Source: Georgenia muralis
GTDB taxonomy: Bacteria; Actinomycetota; Actinomycetes; Actinomycetales; Actinomycetaceae
Direction: 5' to 3'
Length of the DNA: 64,000 bases
NCBI RefSeq assembly: GCF_003814705.1
Contig: NZ_RKRA01000001.1
Location: 3,664,776 to 3,728,775 of the forward strand
Shown here: positions 9,109 through 17,098 of the stretch, piece after piece
Position numbering within the stretch: the first letter of the stretch is position 1
Layout: each line of letters begins with the position of its first letter
Notes under the pieces: model-generated
What the model saw: only the letters and a program-made list of their open reading frames with translations
Database searches by the model: none
What the model was told of the DNA's origin: nothing
Made by a program: the position numbers and the translations under genes

Positions 9109-9126
9109 AGCACCGGGGCGGGCTGC

Positions 9127-9132
9127 TAAGGT
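9127..9132 (+). promoter_or_regulatory. Candidate rpsT promoter -10 with a long leader
   Basis: TAAGGT fits TANNNT and leaves a 5' untranslated leader of about 130 nt before rpsT. The leader contains GC-rich inverted segments (around 9150-9172, GGTCGGCGGTGG against CCACCGACC) that could fold. A clear -35 box was not seen. Confidence 0.35.
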
Positions 9133-9273
9133 GTTCTCTTGGGTTGCCGCCCGGTCGGCGGTGGCCCGGCCACCGACCAACCACGAGGTGCCCCACGCCC
9201 CAGTCCCGGTCGCGGCAACTCCCTCAACGACCGATGACCGATCGCTCAGGCGAACGCAACAGAGAGTGCATAC

Positions 9274-9534
9274 GTGGCGAACATCAAGTCCCAGAAGAAG
9301 CGCATCCTCACCAACGAGAAGGCGCGGCTGCGCAACAAGGCCGTGAAGTCCGAGCTCAAGACGTACGTGCGTCGGGTTCGCGAGGCCGTTCTCGCCGGTG
9401 ACAAGGACTCGGCGTCGGAGGCCCTGCGGGCCGCCGGGCGCAAGCTCGACAAGGCTGTCAGCAAGGGCGTCATCCACGCCAACCAGGCTGCCAACCGCAA
9501 GTCGAAGCTGGCCCGCTCCGTCGAGAAGATCTGA
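9274..9534 (+). CDS. rpsT: 30S ribosomal protein S20
   Basis: The 86-residue primary 16S rRNA-binding protein S20, of normal length. The sequence is recognisable throughout: [18 protein letters not shown] at the start, [15 protein letters not shown], and the conserved [18 protein letters not shown] near the C-terminus. It is highly basic and starts at GTG 9274. A strong terminator follows at 31 bp, so it is probably monocistronic. Its position between the hemW-lepA side and holA-comEC agrees with common actinobacterial gene order. Confidence 0.97.
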   Translation: MANIKSQKKRILTNEKARLRNKAVKSELKTYVRRVREAVLAGDKDSASEALRAAGRKLDKAVSKGVIHANQAANRKSKLARSVEKI

Positions 9535-9565
9535 TCCTCCGCGGCCGCGTGCGGCCGCGACCGAA

Positions 9566-9593
9566 GGGCGCCGCTCCCCCGGGGGCGGCGCCC
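9566..9593 (+). terminator. Rho-independent terminator of rpsT
   Basis: A GC hairpin with arms GGGCGCCGC and GCGGCGCCC around a CCCCGGGG-type centre, followed by TTTCG. The short T run directly after the stem is the best canonical terminator in the window. Confidence 0.85.
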
Positions 9594-9686
9594 TTTCGTC
9601 CTTCCCCGACGGCACCGCTGCGCCGGCCGGGCCGACGCCGCACAATCCCGGTGGTCCCGGTCCCCCGGCCACCCGGCCGGGCGGTC

Positions 9687-10843
9687 TCACCGCACCGGCA
9701 CGTCGGACGGCGTGCCGCGACCACGCGCCGCCGCAGCCACGACGGCCCGGTAGTGCCCGAGCAGCGCGTCGCCGAGGGCCTCCCACGAGCGCGGCAGGAC
9801 CCGGCGGCGCCCCGCCTCGCCCATGCGTGCGCGCATCGCCGGGTCGGCGGCGAGGACCCGCACCGCCCGGGCGAGGGCGGCGTCGTCCTCCGGGGCGTAG
9901 AGGTAACCGGTCTCCCCCTCGGCGACGACGTCCAAAGGTCCACCGGCCGCCGGCGCGACCACCGGCACACCGGAGGCCATCGCCTCCTGGAGCGTCTGGT
10001 CGAAGGTCTCGTGGGTGCCGGTGTGGACGAAGACGTCCAGCGCGGCGTAGGCGTCGGCGAGCTCGTCGCCGTCGAGTCGGCCGAGGAACGTCGTGGCCGT
10101 CCCCCGCAGCTGTCGCTCGAGCGCCGGCCGTGAGGGTCCGTCGCCGACGACCACGAGCCGCACCCCGTCCGGCGCCGCCACGCCCCGGAGCCGCTCCGTG
10201 CGCTTCTCCGGGGCGAGCCGTCCCACGTAGCCCACGACGGCGGTGCCGGCCCGTGCGCCGTCGAGGACGGACGCACGCAGGGCACGCGCTGCCGGTGCCG
10301 ACCGCCGCCGGGGTGGAAGGTCGTGGTGTCGACACCGCGTCCCCACAGGACGCTCCGCACCCCGGCGTTGTCGGCGAGATCGGCGAGGCTGGCGGCGGAG
10401 GGAGCGAGGGTGAGGTCGGCCTGGGAGTGCACATGACGCAGCCAGCGCCAGATCCCGGGCGCCGTCGCGGACAGGCCGTGCGTGCGCGCGAACCCGGCGA
10501 CGTCGGTCTGGAACACCGCCACGGTGGGGATGCGCCGGCGTCGTGCGGCGGTGATCGCCTGGGCGCCGAGCCCGAAGGGTGAGGCGGCGTGGAGGACGTC
10601 GGGGCCGAAGCCGTCCAGGACCCCGGCCAGCTGGACGCTGGGGAGGCCCGCCCGGAACCCGCGGTAGCTGACCGCAGGCACGGCGACGACCGGGAAGCCG
10701 GCGTACCGCGGCGGCGCAGGGGCAGGGCACACGTCGACGGCCTCGTGACCGCGGGCGGCCAGGTGGTCCAGCACCCGAAGGACCGAGGTGGTCACCCCGT
10801 TGGCCGACGGCACGAAAGACTCGGTGACGATGGCGACGCGCAC
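9687..10843 (-). pseudogene. GT4 glycosyltransferase, interrupted by a single-base frameshift
   Basis: The family is GT-B glycosyltransferases like actinobacterial MgtA alpha-mannosyltransferase. The N-terminal half starts at GTG 10843 (VRVAIVTESFVPSANGV) and runs through HAASPFGLGAQ to GVDTTTFHP. The C-terminal half continues in another frame with VVGYVGRLAPEKR, VVVGDGPSR and HETFDQTLQEAMASG, including the EX7E-type donor-binding region. The halves join if one base is restored in the G4 run at 10310-10313 (C4 on the coding strand), giving HPRRRSAP. The product as written would be truncated near residue 180. It is either a recent mutation or a homopolymer sequencing error; codon use is normal on both sides. 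Confidence 0.85.
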
Positions 10844-10956
10844 GGGCTCACCGTCCCCCGGCGCGGTGGCCGGCGGCCGTCGGCCGCGGGTGTGTCCGGT
10901 GTCGGGCCGGTGAACGCTTCGCGGCGGCCAGAGGTCCGCCGGTCCGCGGCGGAGCC

Positions 10957-12387
10957 TCAGTCCTCCAGGGTGAGGCCGCGCTTCTCCTTGAGGAGGAGCG
11001 ACCCGCCGGCGGCCAGCAGGAACGCGGCGGCGAAGACGGTGAAGATCAGCCAGATCCCGCCGGACCGGTCGAGGAACGGCACGGAGAGCGGCGCGAGGAT
11101 CGACGCGATCCGGCCGAACCCGGCAGCCCAGCCCGCCCCGGTCCCGCGCACGGCCGTGGGGTACATCTCCGGTGTCACGGCATAGAGCGACCCCCACGCC
11201 CCGAGGGCGAAGAAGGACATCAGGCACCCGGCCGCCACGACCCCCGCGGGGGTCGTCGCGGTGGCGAAGAGGAACGAGGCCCCGGCCGCGCCGGTGAGGA
11301 ACGCCGCGAGGGTCGGCCGACGGCCCCACGCCTCGATGAGGTAGGCGGCGAGCGCATACCCGGGCAGCTGGGCCGCGGTGATGACGACCGTGTACTCGAA
11401 GGAGCGGACCATGCCCAGACCGGAGGCGACGAGGAGCGTGGGAAGCCACGTGAAGGCGCCGTAGTAGGCGAAGTTGAGGAAGAACCACACGATCCACAAC
11501 CCCGCCGTCCGCACGCGCAGCGGTCGCGCCCACAGCGTCCGCAGCCGCGCCCCGACCGGGCCACCGGCCGCGGGACCCGTCGAGGCCGGTGCACCCGCCG
11601 CACCCGCCGGACCCGTCGAGGCCGGTGCACCGACCGGGCCCGCGCCCGCCGTCGCGGCCGTGGCGCTTTGGGGGAAGACGGGCCTGGCGCCCTCGAACCG
11701 GCGGACCGCGTCCTCGGCCTCGGCGACCCGGCCGCGCGACTCGAGGAACCGGACCGACTCGGGGATCGCGCGGCGCACGTAGAGGGCGTACAGGGCCGGC
11801 ACCGCGCCGAGGGCCAGCGCCCAGCGCCAGCCGTCGTCGGACGCGGAGACGACGAAGTAGCCGATGAGCGCCGCGGCGAGCCAGCCCACCGCCCAGAACG
11901 CCTCGAGGATGACCACCAGACGGCCGCGGATCCTGGCGGGGGCGTACTCACTCACCAGGGTCGACGCGACGGGCAGCTCCGAGCCGAGCCCCAGACCGAC
12001 GACGAGACGGAGGGCGAGGAGGGCCGCGAGCGAGGTCACCAGCGCCGACGCGCCGGTCGCGAGCCCGTAGACGAGGAGGGTCAGGGCGAAGACGTTGCGG
12101 CGGCCGACCCGGTCCGCCAGCAGACCACCGAGCGAGGCGCCCAGGGCCATCCCGACGAAGCCGATCGATCCCACGAGGCTCAGCTGGGTGGGGTTGAGGC
12201 CCCACTGCACCGACAGCGCGGCCATGACGAAGGAGATGAGTCCGACGTCCATGGCGTCCAGCGCCCACCCGATGCCCGACCCGACGAGCAGGCGCCGGTG
12301 CTCGGTCGTGAAGGGCAGCCGGTCGAGCCGCTGCGAACGGCTGAGGCCGCCGGTGTCCCGGGCGGTCGTCGCGGCCGCTTCGTCCAT
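10957..12387 (-). CDS. MFS transporter, sugar/organic-acid porter type
   Basis: A 12-TM major facilitator. The motif between TM2 and TM3 is visible as GGLLADRVGRRNVF, and PESVRFLESRGR follows TM6 as in sugar-porter and organic-acid families. RGTGAGWAAGFGRIAS and a C-terminal KEKRGL complete the picture. The cytosolic loop between TM6 and TM7 carries a Gly/Pro/Ala-rich insertion in which PASTGP occurs twice, from a 22-bp duplicated DNA unit near 11573-11632. ATG 12387 is preferred because GGGAA lies just upstream; ATG 12399 is possible. The substrate is unknown and no catabolic genes are adjacent. Confidence 0.85.
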   Translation of the reverse strand: MDEAAATTARDTGGLSRSQRLDRLPFTTEHRRLLVGSGIGWALDAMDVGLISFVMAALSVQWGLNPTQLSLVGSIGFVGMALGASLGGLLADRVGRRNVFALTLLVYGLATGASALVTSLAALLALRLVVGLGLGSELPVASTLVSEYAPARIRGRLVVILEAFWAVGWLAAALIGYFVVSASDDGWRWALALGAVPALYALYVRRAIPESVRFLESRGRVAEAEDAVRRFEGARPVFPQSATAATAGAGPVGAPASTGPAGAAGAPASTGPAAGGPVGARLRTLWARPLRVRTAGLWIVWFFLNFAYYGAFTWLPTLLVASGLGMVRSFEYTVVITAAQLPGYALAAYLIEAWGRRPTLAAFLTGAAGASFLFATATTPAGVVAAGCLMSFFALGAWGSLYAVTPEMYPTAVRGTGAGWAAGFGRIASILAPLSVPFLDRSGGIWLIFTVFAAAFLLAAGGSLLLKEKRGLTLED

Positions 12388-12543
12388 GAGGGTTCCCATC
12401 ACGGCGGCACACGGCCACCTGCTCGTCGAGCCGCCCGGCGGGCGGCCGGGCCGGACGCCGCGGGCGCCGGTCGCCCTCCAGGTTAGACCCTGTGCGAGCA
12501 CAAGGCCGCGGCCGTCCGCAGCTCGACTCCTTGGGACCGGTTC

Positions 12544-13536
12544 TCAGCGGTGCGCGGCCGCGATGCGCAGGACCGCCCGCTCGACGGCGAACACCGGGTC
12601 GCGGCCCAGCCCCTTGACCTCGGCGTCGGCCGCGGCGACGGCGGTGATCGCGGCGGCGAGGCCCTCGGGGGTCCAGCCGTCGAGCTCGCGGCGGGCCCGG
12701 TCGATCTGCCACGGCGCGAGTCCGAGGTCGCCCACCGAGACCCCCGTCCGGCCCCGGGTGGCGGCGACCTTGGCCAGGGTGCGCAGCTTCATGGCCAGGG
12801 CCGCGACCACCGGGACGGGGCCGGTGCCCGTGGCGACGGCGTGGCGCAGCAGGGCGACCGCCTCCCCCGCCCGTCCCGCGACGGCGGCATCGGCCACCCG
12901 GAAGCCGGTCGCCTCGACCCGCCCGCCGTAGTAGCGCAGCACGACGTCGGTGGTGACGGTGCCGGTGGTGTCGGCGACCAGCTGGGCGGTCGCAGCCCCG
13001 AGCTCGCGCAGGTCCGTCCCGACGGCCTCGACGAGCGCCTGGACGGCGTCGGGCTCGATACGCCGGCGAGCCCGGCGGAAGTCGGTGCGGACGAGGTCGG
13101 CCTTGTCGGCGTCGCGCTTGACCGGGTCGCAGGCCACCACCGGGTGCCCGGCCGCCGCGACGGCGTCGAGCAGCTTCTTCCCGCGCGTGCCCCCGCCGTG
13201 CCGCAGCACGAGCCAGACGTCGTCCGGCACCGCCCGGAGGTAGGCGAGGGCGTCGTCGAGGAACGGGTCGGACATCGACTCGAGCCCCTCGACGACGACG
13301 CACCGCCGCTCACCGAACAACGATGGGCTGGCGAGCATCTCGAGCTGCCCGCGCTCGTACGCGGCGGCCTCGACGGTGGTGACCTCCACCTGCGGGTCGG
13401 CCTCCTTCGCCAGCTCGAGGAGACGGTCCACCGCGCGGTCGGCAAGGAGCCCCTCCGTGCCGCGAACGAGCACGACAGGTGCCAGGGAGACCTGGTCCCA
13501 GGTGAGCGCGGCGGGCTTGCGACGGGTGGGGGGCAC
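12544..13536 (-). CDS. holA: DNA polymerase III subunit delta
   Basis: A clamp-loader subunit of 330 residues, the usual size, that opens the beta clamp. Recognisable parts are APVVLVRGTEGLLADRAVDRLL at the N-terminus, LFGERRCVVVEGLE, LVLRHGGGTRGKKLLD and the C-terminal IDRARRELDGWTPEGLAAAI. The degenerate AAA-type nucleotide site typical of delta is present (no full Walker A). It starts at GTG 13536, 42 bp after comEC on the same strand. The comEA-comEC-holA order is standard in Gram-positive bacteria. Confidence 0.94.
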   Translation of the reverse strand: MPPTRRKPAALTWDQVSLAPVVLVRGTEGLLADRAVDRLLELAKEADPQVEVTTVEAAAYERGQLEMLASPSLFGERRCVVVEGLESMSDPFLDDALAYLRAVPDDVWLVLRHGGGTRGKKLLDAVAAAGHPVVACDPVKRDADKADLVRTDFRRARRRIEPDAVQALVEAVGTDLRELGAATAQLVADTTGTVTTDVVLRYYGGRVEATGFRVADAAVAGRAGEAVALLRHAVATGTGPVPVVAALAMKLRTLAKVAATRGRTGVSVGDLGLAPWQIDRARRELDGWTPEGLAAAITAVAAADAEVKGLGRDPVFAVERAVLRIAAAHR

Positions 13537-13578
13537 CCCCCTAGCCTGCCACCTCCGGGCGGCGCGCAGGACGGCCGT

Positions 13579-16062
13579 TCACCGGCACCGGGAGACGGTG
13601 GCGAGGTCCGACCCGCGGCGCACGAGCGCGATCTGTCCGCACGTGTCGGTTCGCAGCACCACCGAGCCGGTCCGCGCGTACAGCTCCAGCGCCGAGGCCG
13701 CCGGATGGCCGTAGTCGTTGTCCGCGCCGACGCTGACCACCGTCAGGCGCGGCCGCAGGACCGCGGCGAGGCCGGCGTCCTGCCGCGCCGACCCGTGGTG
13801 GGCCATCACCACGACGTCGGCGGGGTCGGCGGGCGCCTCGGTGAGCCGGCCACGCACCCCGGCCTGTCCCGCGAGCTCGACGTCACCGAGGGCCACGACG
13901 TCGGCGCCGGGTGCCGCGAGCCGCAGCACGAGGGAGAGGTCGTTGACGCCGTCGGCGCCCGGTGACCGGGCGACCGCCCCGGGGGTGGGCCACAGGACCT
14001 GCCAGTCGACCTCTCCCGCCCGGCCCCGGTCCGGCGGCCCGCCGGCCGGGCTCCCGGGTGCCTCGTCCGCCGGCGCCGGGACCTCACCCGCGACCGGGCG
14101 GGACACGGGCACGGCCGCGTCGGCCAGCTGGGTGAGTGTCTCGCGCACGCCGGGGGCCGGCTCGGGGCCCGGCCCGAGGACCGCCGCAGTGACCTCGGCG
14201 GCGGCGAGCACCTCCGCCAGACCGCCGACGTGGTCCGCGTGCGCGTGGGTGAGGACGAGCAGGTCCACCCGGCCGACGTCCGCGTCGCCGAGGCAGTCCC
14301 CCGCGCCGCCGCCGTCCGGCCCGGTGTCGACCATGACGGCAGCGTCCGCGTCCGAGCGCAGGAGGAACGCCGCACCCTGGCCGACGTCGCACTGGATCGC
14401 CACCCAGCCGCGCGGGGGCCACCCGTCCGGCAGGGCGGCGACGAGGTGGTCGCGCCAGGGCAGGACCAGCAGCGCCGGCAGCACGACCGCGGCGACCACC
14501 GCCGGGCGCAGCCAGGTCGCGCGCGGGCCGGCCCGCGCGAGCACGCCGACCACGGCCGCCGTCGCGACGGCCAGCGTGAGCACGCCCGGCACACCGTCCG
14601 GCCACGGGACCTGTGCGGCGGGCAGGTCGGCGAAGGTCTGCGCGACGGTGGCGATCCACCAGGTGAAGGCCGCCGCTCCCGTGACGAGGACGCTCGCGGC
14701 GGCGGGCCACACCGGACCCAGGAGCGTGGCCGCCACCCCGAGCACGGTGGCCGGCGGCACCGCCGCGGCGGCAAGGAGGTTGGCCGGGACCGCGTAGACG
14801 GCGAGCGCCGGCGTGAGCAGGACGACAACCGGTCCGCAGGCCGCCTGGGCCGCGGCGGGCACCGCGATGCCCACGGCCAGCCAGCGCGGCACCACGTGGC
14901 TCAGCCACGCCGCCCACGGCCGGGCCAGCAGGACGACGCCGCCGGTGGCGAGGACCGACAGGGCGAAGCCGTACTCCCGCGCCAGCCAGGGGTCGAGCAG
15001 GACGAGCCCCACGACGGCGGCCGCGAGCGCGGGCAGCGCCCGCGACGGGCGTCCGAGCAGCAGCGCGACCAGGACGACCGCTCCCATCGCCGCTGAGCGC
15101 AGGACGCTCGCCTCGGGCCGCACGAGCAGCACGAACGCCACCAGGGCGAGAGCCCCGACGACCGCACGGCCCCGGCGCGGCAGCCACGCGGTCGCCCCGA
15201 GCACCGCGCCGAGGAGGATGGCGACGTGCGCGCCCGAGACGGCGGTGAGGTGGGTCAGGCCGGTGGCGCGCATGTCCTCCGCCAGCTCGGTGGGCAGTGC
15301 ACGGTCGTCCCCGACCGCGATGCCTGGCACGAGGCCTCTGGCCTGCGGGGACAGGCCCGCCGTCGCCGAACGCAGCTCGCCCCGCATCGCGTTGACCACG
15401 CGCAGCGACGCCGGGGGTGGGCCCAAAACCTCGGGCGGGTCGCCGGTCAGCAGGAGCGCGGCCGCCCGTTCGCCCGGTTCGGTGGCGGCCAGGGTGGCGC
15501 GTACGCGCACGCGCTCGCCCAGGGTGACCTCGCCCCACGCGGGTGGTCCCAGGAGCACCACGGGCACCGCCGTGCGGGAGCGCTCCCCTCGACCGGCGAC
15601 GCTCTCCAGGTCGAGGTGCACCCGGACCCGGGGCGCCGCCTCCCACTCACGGGCACGCCCGAGGGCCTCCGGCTCGGTCGCCACCCTGGCGGTGACGACG
15701 ACCGACGCGCCGCGGGAGGTGAGGTCGGCGAGGTGGCCGCCCTGGCGGTGGTGGAGCTGGGCCGCGGTGCTCAGGAGCACCGCCGCGACCACGCCCGCCG
15801 CGAGCAGGGTCGCCGCCGCCGGCGCCGTCAGCGCGCTGGCCCGGTGCCGGGCACCGGCGGGCCGCCCGCGCCGGGTGGCGATGATCACCGCGCCGGCCGC
15901 GGCGGCGAGCCCGAGCGCCGCGGCCGCCCCGAGGGCGACGGCGTCCACCGGCCGGGCCACGGCCACCCATGCGGCCAGCCACGCCCCGGCGGCGGGCGGG
16001 ACCGACCGGGCGTCGACGGTGCGGACGTCCTGCGCGCTGCGCGGCACGGGCGGGCCGCTCAC
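13579..16062 (-). CDS. comEC: ComEC/Rec2 DNA uptake channel
   Basis: An 827-residue membrane protein. Three domains are visible: an N-terminal part with 2-3 TM helices and a soluble beta-rich region, a central multi-helix competence domain (TGLTHLTAVSGAHVAILLG, about residues 215-235), and a C-terminal metallo-beta-lactamase domain with the metal motif THAHADHVGG and MAHHGS. Family members translocate one DNA strand across the membrane; the C-terminal domain may degrade the other strand. GTG 16062 overlaps the comEA stop (GTGA), so the two are coupled. Whether the organism is naturally competent cannot be told, because no pilus genes are in the window. Confidence 0.94.
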   Translation of the reverse strand: MSGPPVPRSAQDVRTVDARSVPPAAGAWLAAWVAVARPVDAVALGAAAALGLAAAAGAVIIATRRGRPAGARHRASALTAPAAATLLAAGVVAAVLLSTAAQLHHRQGGHLADLTSRGASVVVTARVATEPEALGRAREWEAAPRVRVHLDLESVAGRGERSRTAVPVVLLGPPAWGEVTLGERVRVRATLAATEPGERAAALLLTGDPPEVLGPPPASLRVVNAMRGELRSATAGLSPQARGLVPGIAVGDDRALPTELAEDMRATGLTHLTAVSGAHVAILLGAVLGATAWLPRRGRAVVGALALVAFVLLVRPEASVLRSAAMGAVVLVALLLGRPSRALPALAAAVVGLVLLDPWLAREYGFALSVLATGGVVLLARPWAAWLSHVVPRWLAVGIAVPAAAQAACGPVVVLLTPALAVYAVPANLLAAAAVPPATVLGVAATLLGPVWPAAASVLVTGAAAFTWWIATVAQTFADLPAAQVPWPDGVPGVLTLAVATAAVVGVLARAGPRATWLRPAVVAAVVLPALLVLPWRDHLVAALPDGWPPRGWVAIQCDVGQGAAFLLRSDADAAVMVDTGPDGGGAGDCLGDADVGRVDLLVLTHAHADHVGGLAEVLAAAEVTAAVLGPGPEPAPGVRETLTQLADAAVPVSRPVAGEVPAPADEAPGSPAGGPPDRGRAGEVDWQVLWPTPGAVARSPGADGVNDLSLVLRLAAPGADVVALGDVELAGQAGVRGRLTEAPADPADVVVMAHHGSARQDAGLAAVLRPRLTVVSVGADNDYGHPAASALELYARTGSVVLRTDTCGQIALVRRGSDLATVSRCR

Positions 16063-16928
16063 ACGGTCACCAGTCCCCGCAGCCGCTCCATGGTCGTCGG
16101 GCCGATGCCGGAGACCGCGTCGAGGTCGTCGACGGAGCCGAACGCCCCGTTGGCCTCGCGCCACTGGAGGATCCGCTCGGCGAGGGCGGGGCCGATGCCG
16201 GGCAGGGCGTCGAGGTCGGCGGCAGTGGCCGTGTTGAGGTCGATCGGCGAGGGGGGCGCCGGCGCGCCGGCACCGGCAGCGGCCCCCGTGCCGGAGGAGA
16301 GTCCGGGGACCGGGCCGGCCTGGCTGCCGGGCACGCCCTGCCCCTGCACGGGCACGAACACCTGCTCGCCGTCGACGAGCGGACGCGCAAGGTTGACGGC
16401 GGCGAGCTCCGCGTCCGGGGACGCCCCACCGGCAGCCTCCACCGCCTCTCCCACGCGTGAGCCGGAGGGCAGCTCGACCACGCCCGGTCGGGCCACGGCG
16501 CCCGCCACGTGGACGACGAGGGGTGCACCCGTGGTCGTGCCGTCCGGTGCGTCGGCCTCCCGTGTCGAGCCCTCGCCCGGCACATCGACAGCGCCGTCGT
16601 CGTCACCCGACGCACCTGGGCCGTCGTCGCGCGGCGCGCTGTCCCCGTCGATGTCCGCCGCTTCGCCCGTCGGCACGGACGAGGCCGCCCCGTCCACCGG
16701 TGGGAGCGGGACGGGGTCGCCGGGGCGGCCGGCCCACGCCCACGCGGCCACGGCGAGGGCAGCCACGAGGACGACGACCCCCGCCGCGACCGTCGACCGG
16801 ACCGACGGTGCCCACCGCCAGCGGCTCCGGCGGTGGTCGGTCTCCGGGTCCACCTCGAGGTGCCCGGCCGTCGCCGTGTAGGCGGCCCGGGTGAGCCGGT
16901 GCAGGTGCTCCCCGCGGGCACGGTCCAT
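16059..16928 (-). CDS. comEA: ComEA DNA receptor with SLBB and helix-hairpin-helix domains
   Basis: A membrane-anchored DNA-binding protein of 289 residues. A basic N-terminus and one TM helix (TVAAGVVVLVAALAVAAWAW) are followed by an acidic low-complexity spacer. Then comes an SLBB domain (VVHVAGAVARPGVVEL) and a C-terminal tandem helix-hairpin-helix (DLNTATAADLDALPGIGPAL, then LDAVSGIGPTTMERL). It hands DNA to ComEC. ATG 16928 is chosen because the conserved region starts soon after; an in-frame ATG lies at 16988. Coupled to comEC by a 4-bp overlap. Confidence 0.92.
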   Translation of the reverse strand: MDRARGEHLHRLTRAAYTATAGHLEVDPETDHRRSRWRWAPSVRSTVAAGVVVLVAALAVAAWAWAGRPGDPVPLPPVDGAASSVPTGEAADIDGDSAPRDDGPGASGDDDGAVDVPGEGSTREADAPDGTTTGAPLVVHVAGAVARPGVVELPSGSRVGEAVEAAGGASPDAELAAVNLARPLVDGEQVFVPVQGQGVPGSQAGPVPGLSSGTGAAAGAGAPAPPSPIDLNTATAADLDALPGIGPALAERILQWREANGAFGSVDDLDAVSGIGPTTMERLRGLVTV

Positions 16929-17098
16929 GACGACGATGCTCCGACCCCGGCCGGCCACCGAGCGCGACGCTGCGGGGTCGGTGTGCACGGAGCCAACGTG
17001 CGGGCCGTTGTGGAGGGCCGGGCACAGCGCCGGACCCGCCGTTCGGGGACGACGGGTCCGGCTGTGGGTGGCCCGCGGTCGCCGGGCTCAACGTGTGG

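Noticed and set aside
6864-9113. A 749-codon minus-strand frame overlapping the ATP-grasp gene
   Set aside because: It is out of frame with the conserved ATP-grasp motifs and extremely Arg/Pro-rich.
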